Shown here piece by piece: positions 61,075-64,000 of a stretch of 64,000 nucleotides of DNA. Both the position numbers and the translations under genes were made by a program. Under the pieces are notes generated by a model. It was not told the origin of the DNA and made no database searches. It was given only the letters and a program-made list of their open reading frames with translations. Location: contig NZ_CP078067.1 in the NCBI RefSeq assembly GCF_019195395.1, positions 1,131,783 through 1,195,782 of the forward strand, in the 5' to 3' direction. Numbering within the stretch: position 1 is the stretch's first letter; each line of letters starts with the position of its first letter. The stretch is from Kaistella faecalis. Its GTDB lineage: Bacteria > Bacteroidota > Bacteroidia > Flavobacteriales > Weeksellaceae.

Positions 61075-62322
61075 TTAGTCTTCAAACTCCTCCTTCAAAA
61101 TCTGTTTTACTTCTTCAATCGTCTCTTCTTCCAGGTCAACCATTTTCAGAAGCGCTTCAGTATCTTTATCTAAAATACTTTTTGCGGTGGTAAGACCAAC
61201 TTTCTGGAATTCGTCAATGATCCACTGCTCGATATCTCCGGCATCTGAACCTGCGAATTCTTTCAGTTCTACATCGTCATCTTCGCTGGATTCTCTGTAC
61301 ACATCAATCTCGTAGCCGCTTAACCAAGATGCCAGCCTGATGTTCTGTCCCTGTTTTCCGATTACTCTTGAAATTTCTTCCACAGGTGTGTAAACCATTG
61401 CATACATGGTTTCCGGATTAATATCAATTTTATTAATGGTGATATTTCCTAAGGCTCTTTTTACCATGATTTCAGGGTTTTTAGACCACTGAATCACATC
61501 AATATTTTCATTTTTCAGTTCACGTACTACACCATGAATTCTGGATCCTTTAACCCCAACACAAGCTCCTACCGGATCAATTCTGTCATCATAGGCATCT
61601 ACTGCAATCTTCGCTTTTTCACCCGGAATTCTCACTACTTTTTTAAGAATGATTGTTCCGTCCTGGATTTCAGGAATTTCAAGCTCAAGCAATTTCTCTA
61701 AAAATTTAGGAGCTGTTCTGGAAACAATGATCTGAGGTTTTGATCCTTTGAAATCAACGCTTTCTACGATTGCCCGAATGCTTTCACCTTTTTTAAAGAA
61801 ATCGGAAGGAATCTGGTTTTCTTTTGGCAAAATAAATTCGTTATCTTCATCATCAAGCAGAATTACGTGCTTGTGACGGATGTGGTGAACTTCACCTACA
61901 ACAATTTCGCCAATCTTATCCTTAAATTCCTCATACAAAACAGCATTGTTATGCTCCTGGAGTTTGGTAGATAAAATCTGCTTCAGCGTAAGGATACTTC
62001 TTCTTCCCAATTTTTCAATCGGAATTTCAACAGTAAAATCTTCACCCACCTCAAAAGTAGGGTCAATTTTCTTTGCCTCTGAGATTTCGATTTCTAAATC
62101 ATCATCTTCAGACATATCATCCTCAACGATGGTTTTATTCAAAAATATCTGGAAATCCCCTTTGTCAGGGTTTACGATAACGTCGAAATGATCATCGGAA
62201 TCAAATCTCTTTCTTAATAAAGTCTTAAGCGAGTCTTCGATAATCGCCATCAGATCAATCTTGCTGATGCTTTTTTCTTCTTTGAAATCGCCAAATGCTT
62301 CAATTAATGCTAAACCGTCCAT
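61075..62322 (-). CDS. nusA: Transcription termination/antitermination protein NusA
   Basis: A 415-residue protein that binds RNA polymerase and controls pausing, termination and antitermination. It has an N-terminal polymerase-binding domain (about 1-130), an S1 domain (about 135-205) and two KH domains (about 230-350; VGVKGSRIHGVVREL and VIGKQGQNIRLASWLSGYEI). The C-terminus is acidic and lacks the two extra acidic repeats of E. coli NusA, as is usual outside proteobacteria. It lies between rimP and infB, the classic order. Confidence 0.96.
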   Translation of the reverse strand: MDGLALIEAFGDFKEEKSISKIDLMAIIEDSLKTLLRKRFDSDDHFDVIVNPDKGDFQIFLNKTIVEDDMSEDDDLEIEISEAKKIDPTFEVGEDFTVEIPIEKLGRRSILTLKQILSTKLQEHNNAVLYEEFKDKIGEIVVGEVHHIRHKHVILLDDEDNEFILPKENQIPSDFFKKGESIRAIVESVDFKGSKPQIIVSRTAPKFLEKLLELEIPEIQDGTIILKKVVRIPGEKAKIAVDAYDDRIDPVGACVGVKGSRIHGVVRELKNENIDVIQWSKNPEIMVKRALGNITINKIDINPETMYAMVYTPVEEISRVIGKQGQNIRLASWLSGYEIDVYRESSEDDDVELKEFAGSDAGDIEQWIIDEFQKVGLTTAKSILDKDTEALLKMVDLEEETIEEVKQILKEEFED

Positions 62323-62381
62323 ATGTATAAGTGATATATAATGAATGCAGGGCGCGGAGCCGATTCTTCACCTTTTTGTTA

Positions 62382-62849
62382 TTAAAATTTTATTGTTACA
62401 AGTGCTTTTTTAATCTCGGTGTACGGAATTTCTTTCTCTTCAACCACATCTACTTTTCCTTTCCCGATGTCTTTCGGTTTACGGTATCTTAAGACAAGTG
62501 TGATTTTGTCCTCTTCCACTTTTGCAAGTTCACCTTCGATTTTGGTGGAATCCGTCATTAAAAGATCGAGTTCTCGGCCAATATTTTTTCTGTACTGTCG
62601 TGGTGTGGTTAAAGGCTCGCTTAATCCCGCGCTCATCACCTGCAGAGAAAAATCATGTTCTTCGCGGTCTACATTAAATTCAATTGCACGGCTTGCATCA
62701 AGACAATCCTGTAGTGTAACTCCCCGATCTCCATCAAGAATTACAGTAATATCATCTGCCGCCGAAAATTTCAAATCGACCAGAAACAAATCTTTTCTTT
62801 CTTCCAGAAAACCGCTCAGCAGTTCTTCTATCTTCTTTCTAAATTCCAT
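62382..62849 (-). CDS. rimP: Ribosome maturation factor RimP
   Basis: A 155-residue factor for 30S subunit maturation. The reading frame is open back to 62930, but the start is taken at 62849 (MEFRKKIEELLSGF) because that gives the normal family length and because the promoter at 62920-62950 would start transcription near 62914, downstream of the longer start. The domain covers the N-terminal alpha-beta part and the C-terminal SH3-like barrel. It is the first gene of the rimP-nusA-infB operon. Confidence 0.93.
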   Translation of the reverse strand: MEFRKKIEELLSGFLEERKDLFLVDLKFSAADDITVILDGDRGVTLQDCLDASRAIEFNVDREEHDFSLQVMSAGLSEPLTTPRQYRKNIGRELDLLMTDSTKIEGELAKVEEDKITLVLRYRKPKDIGKGKVDVVEEKEIPYTEIKKALVTIKF

Positions 62850-62919
62850 ATCCTTAATTTGAGTTACGAAAAAAGGCATTCTTGCGAAGGCCTTTTCATG
62901 TTTATCCGTAAATCCGATG

Positions 62920-62950
62920 CAAATATACACATTTTTGATAATACTGCAAA
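62920..62950 (-). promoter_or_regulatory. rimP-nusA-infB promoter
   Basis: On the minus strand TTTG (62947-62950), 19 nt, TATATTTG (62920-62927): an exact consensus match. Predicted start near 62914, which supports the shorter rimP start. Confidence 0.75.
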
Positions 62951-63001
62951 ACTCCTTTAAGAATCACTTATTCATAATCAGGCAACAAGCAGTAAATTAT
63001 T

Positions 63002-63009
63002 TATATTTG
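63002..63009 (+). promoter_or_regulatory. -7 box of the UDP-glucose dehydrogenase gene
   Basis: TATATTTG, an exact TAnnTTTG match 22 nt before the TTG start. No clear -33 TTTG is seen at the right distance. Confidence 0.5.
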
Positions 63010-63031
63010 CAGTAGTTTAAAAACAAGTATT

Positions 63032-64000
63032 TTGAATATAACGATTGTAGGGACCGGTTATGTAGGTCTGGTTACAGGAACAACTTTGGCGGAATTGGGA
63101 AACAATGTTTTCTGTGTGGATATTGATGCTGAAAAAGTTGAAACCATGAAAAAGGGCATCGTCCCGATCTATGAACCCGGGCTTGAAGAAATGTTTCTGA
63201 GAAACATTCAGGCACAGCGGTTATTCTTCACCACAGATTTAAAGGAAGCTTTGGATCAAAGTGAAGTAATTTATCTGGCGCTTCCAACTCCACCCGGCGA
63301 AGATGGCTCTGCTGACCTTTCCTATGTATTGAATGTTGCCAATAATATCGGCGATATGATGACGGAATACAAAGTAATCGTAAACAAATCGACGGTTCCG
63401 GTAGGAACTGCCGATACCGTTCGGGAAACCATTGCTGCTAAAACTGATATTCCTTTCGACGTTGTTTCTAATCCGGAATTTTTGCGTGAAGGTTTTGCTG
63501 TTGAAGATTCTATGAATCCCGCAAGAGTGGTTGTTGGAAGCGAATCGGAGAGAGCCAGAGAAATTATGGCTAAAATCTACCAGCCTTTTACGAATACTGG
63601 AATTCCCATTATTTTTATGGATGAGAAATCTTCGGAACTCACCAAATATGCAGCGAATTCTTTTCTCGCCGTGAAAATCACTTTCATGAATGAAATCGCA
63701 AATTATTGCGAAAAAGTTGGCGCAGATGTTGACAAAGTGCGTCTCGGAATGGGTTCTGATGACAGAATCGGTCATCGTTTCCTTTTCCCGGGAATCGGTT
63801 ACGGCGGAAGCTGTTTTCCAAAAGATGTGAAAGCATTAATTAAATCAGGAAAAAAAGAAAATTTTGATTTCCAAATTCTTGAAGCTACAGAAAATGTAAA
63901 CCAGGCACAGAAAGTAATTCTGGTTTCGGAAATTGAAAAATATTTTGAAGGAAACCTTCAGGGAAAGAAAATTGCGCTGTGGGGATTGGCTTTTAAAGCA
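63032..64000 (+). CDS. ugd: UDP-glucose 6-dehydrogenase (partial, cut by window end)
   Basis: The first 323 codons of a nucleotide-sugar dehydrogenase that oxidises UDP-glucose to UDP-glucuronate for surface polysaccharide. It starts at a TTG at 63032 (MNITIVGTGYVGLVTG when read as Met); the NAD-binding GTGYVG is at residues 7-12, and the catalytic Cys261 is in GYGGSCFPKDV. Related UDP-sugar dehydrogenases (for UDP-ManNAc) share this plan, so the substrate is likely but not certain. The C-terminal substrate domain runs past 64000. It diverges from rimP. Confidence 0.9.
   Translation, partial: MNITIVGTGYVGLVTGTTLAELGNNVFCVDIDAEKVETMKKGIVPIYEPGLEEMFLRNIQAQRLFFTTDLKEALDQSEVIYLALPTPPGEDGSADLSYVLNVANNIGDMMTEYKVIVNKSTVPVGTADTVRETIAAKTDIPFDVVSNPEFLREGFAVEDSMNPARVVVGSESERAREIMAKIYQPFTNTGIPIIFMDEKSSELTKYAANSFLAVKITFMNEIANYCEKVGADVDKVRLGMGSDDRIGHRFLFPGIGYGGSCFPKDVKALIKSGKKENFDFQILEATENVNQAQKVILVSEIEKYFEGNLQGKKIALWGLAFKA

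Noticed and set aside
63239-63775. Minus-strand reading frame of 178 codons
   Set aside because: It is antisense to the strongly supported UDP-glucose dehydrogenase gene.

Overview
This window is chromosomal DNA from a member of the Bacteroidota, class Flavobacteriia, most like a Weeksellaceae genome such as Chryseobacterium. The evidence is three tandem SusC/SusD pairs, a split ExbB-ExbD-ExbD-TonB cluster, a bacillithiol gene (bshC), a GYDIA-type GHMP kinase, promoters of the form TTTG-N19-23-TAnnTTTG, A-rich leaders without Shine-Dalgarno sites, and a tmRNA tag of GDQEFALAA. Most of it is ordinary core genome. One region, about 26.1-34.2 kb, is an integrated mobile element and holds most of the novelty.

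Layout. 1-6 kb: a minus-strand TonB energy cluster (exbB, two exbD, tonB), then after a terminator a small membrane protein, a PstS-like lipoprotein and a large TPR protein. 6-15.7 kb: leuS, a glycosyltransferase with a co-translated partner, an ECF sigma factor overlapping a DoxX-like gene, Kdo transferase (waaA), an NlpC/P60 peptidase, a GxxExxY protein, an O-methyltransferase and an OmpA-type lipoprotein. 15.7-25.4 kb: tilS, dsbD, two lipoproteins, a DUF4153-like membrane protein with a winged-helix regulator and a second membrane protein, PspC, a GNAT acetyltransferase, a SIMPL protein and a carboxypeptidase-regulatory-domain protein.

25.4-34.3 kb: a GC-rich structured RNA-like element, then the ssrA (tmRNA) gene with a textbook promoter. 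An element of about 8.06 kb sits in the 3' end of ssrA, bounded by a 15-bp direct repeat (26119-26133 and 34178-34192). It carries a tyrosine integrase, an excisionase-like HTH protein, a probable replication protein, a phage tail/baseplate-like protein of 624 residues and five small unknown genes, all on the minus strand. Both ends hold tandem 11-bp repeats that look like integrase arm sites. The element brings its own terminator for ssrA and has left the native ssrA terminator stranded 8 kb away. The rep leader contains a complete plus-strand promoter, about 70 nt of transcript and a terminator, the arrangement of a copy-control antisense RNA. With replication, integration and one tail gene but no capsid or packaging genes in sight, the element could be a phage satellite or a heavily deleted prophage.

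34.3-43.5 kb: pckA, a GHMP kinase, fabD, a four-LysM protein fused to a periplasmic-binding-protein-like domain, bshC and a putative porin. 43.5-58 kb: three susC-susD operons. Each susC start is preceded by the same palindrome (TGTTAA-N6-TTAACA) at exactly the same distance, and each operon ends in a strong terminator. No hydrolase or regulator lies beside them. 58-64 kb: the rimP-nusA-infB operon and, divergently, a UDP-glucose dehydrogenase gene cut by the window end.

All functions come from reading the translated sequences; no database search was run.
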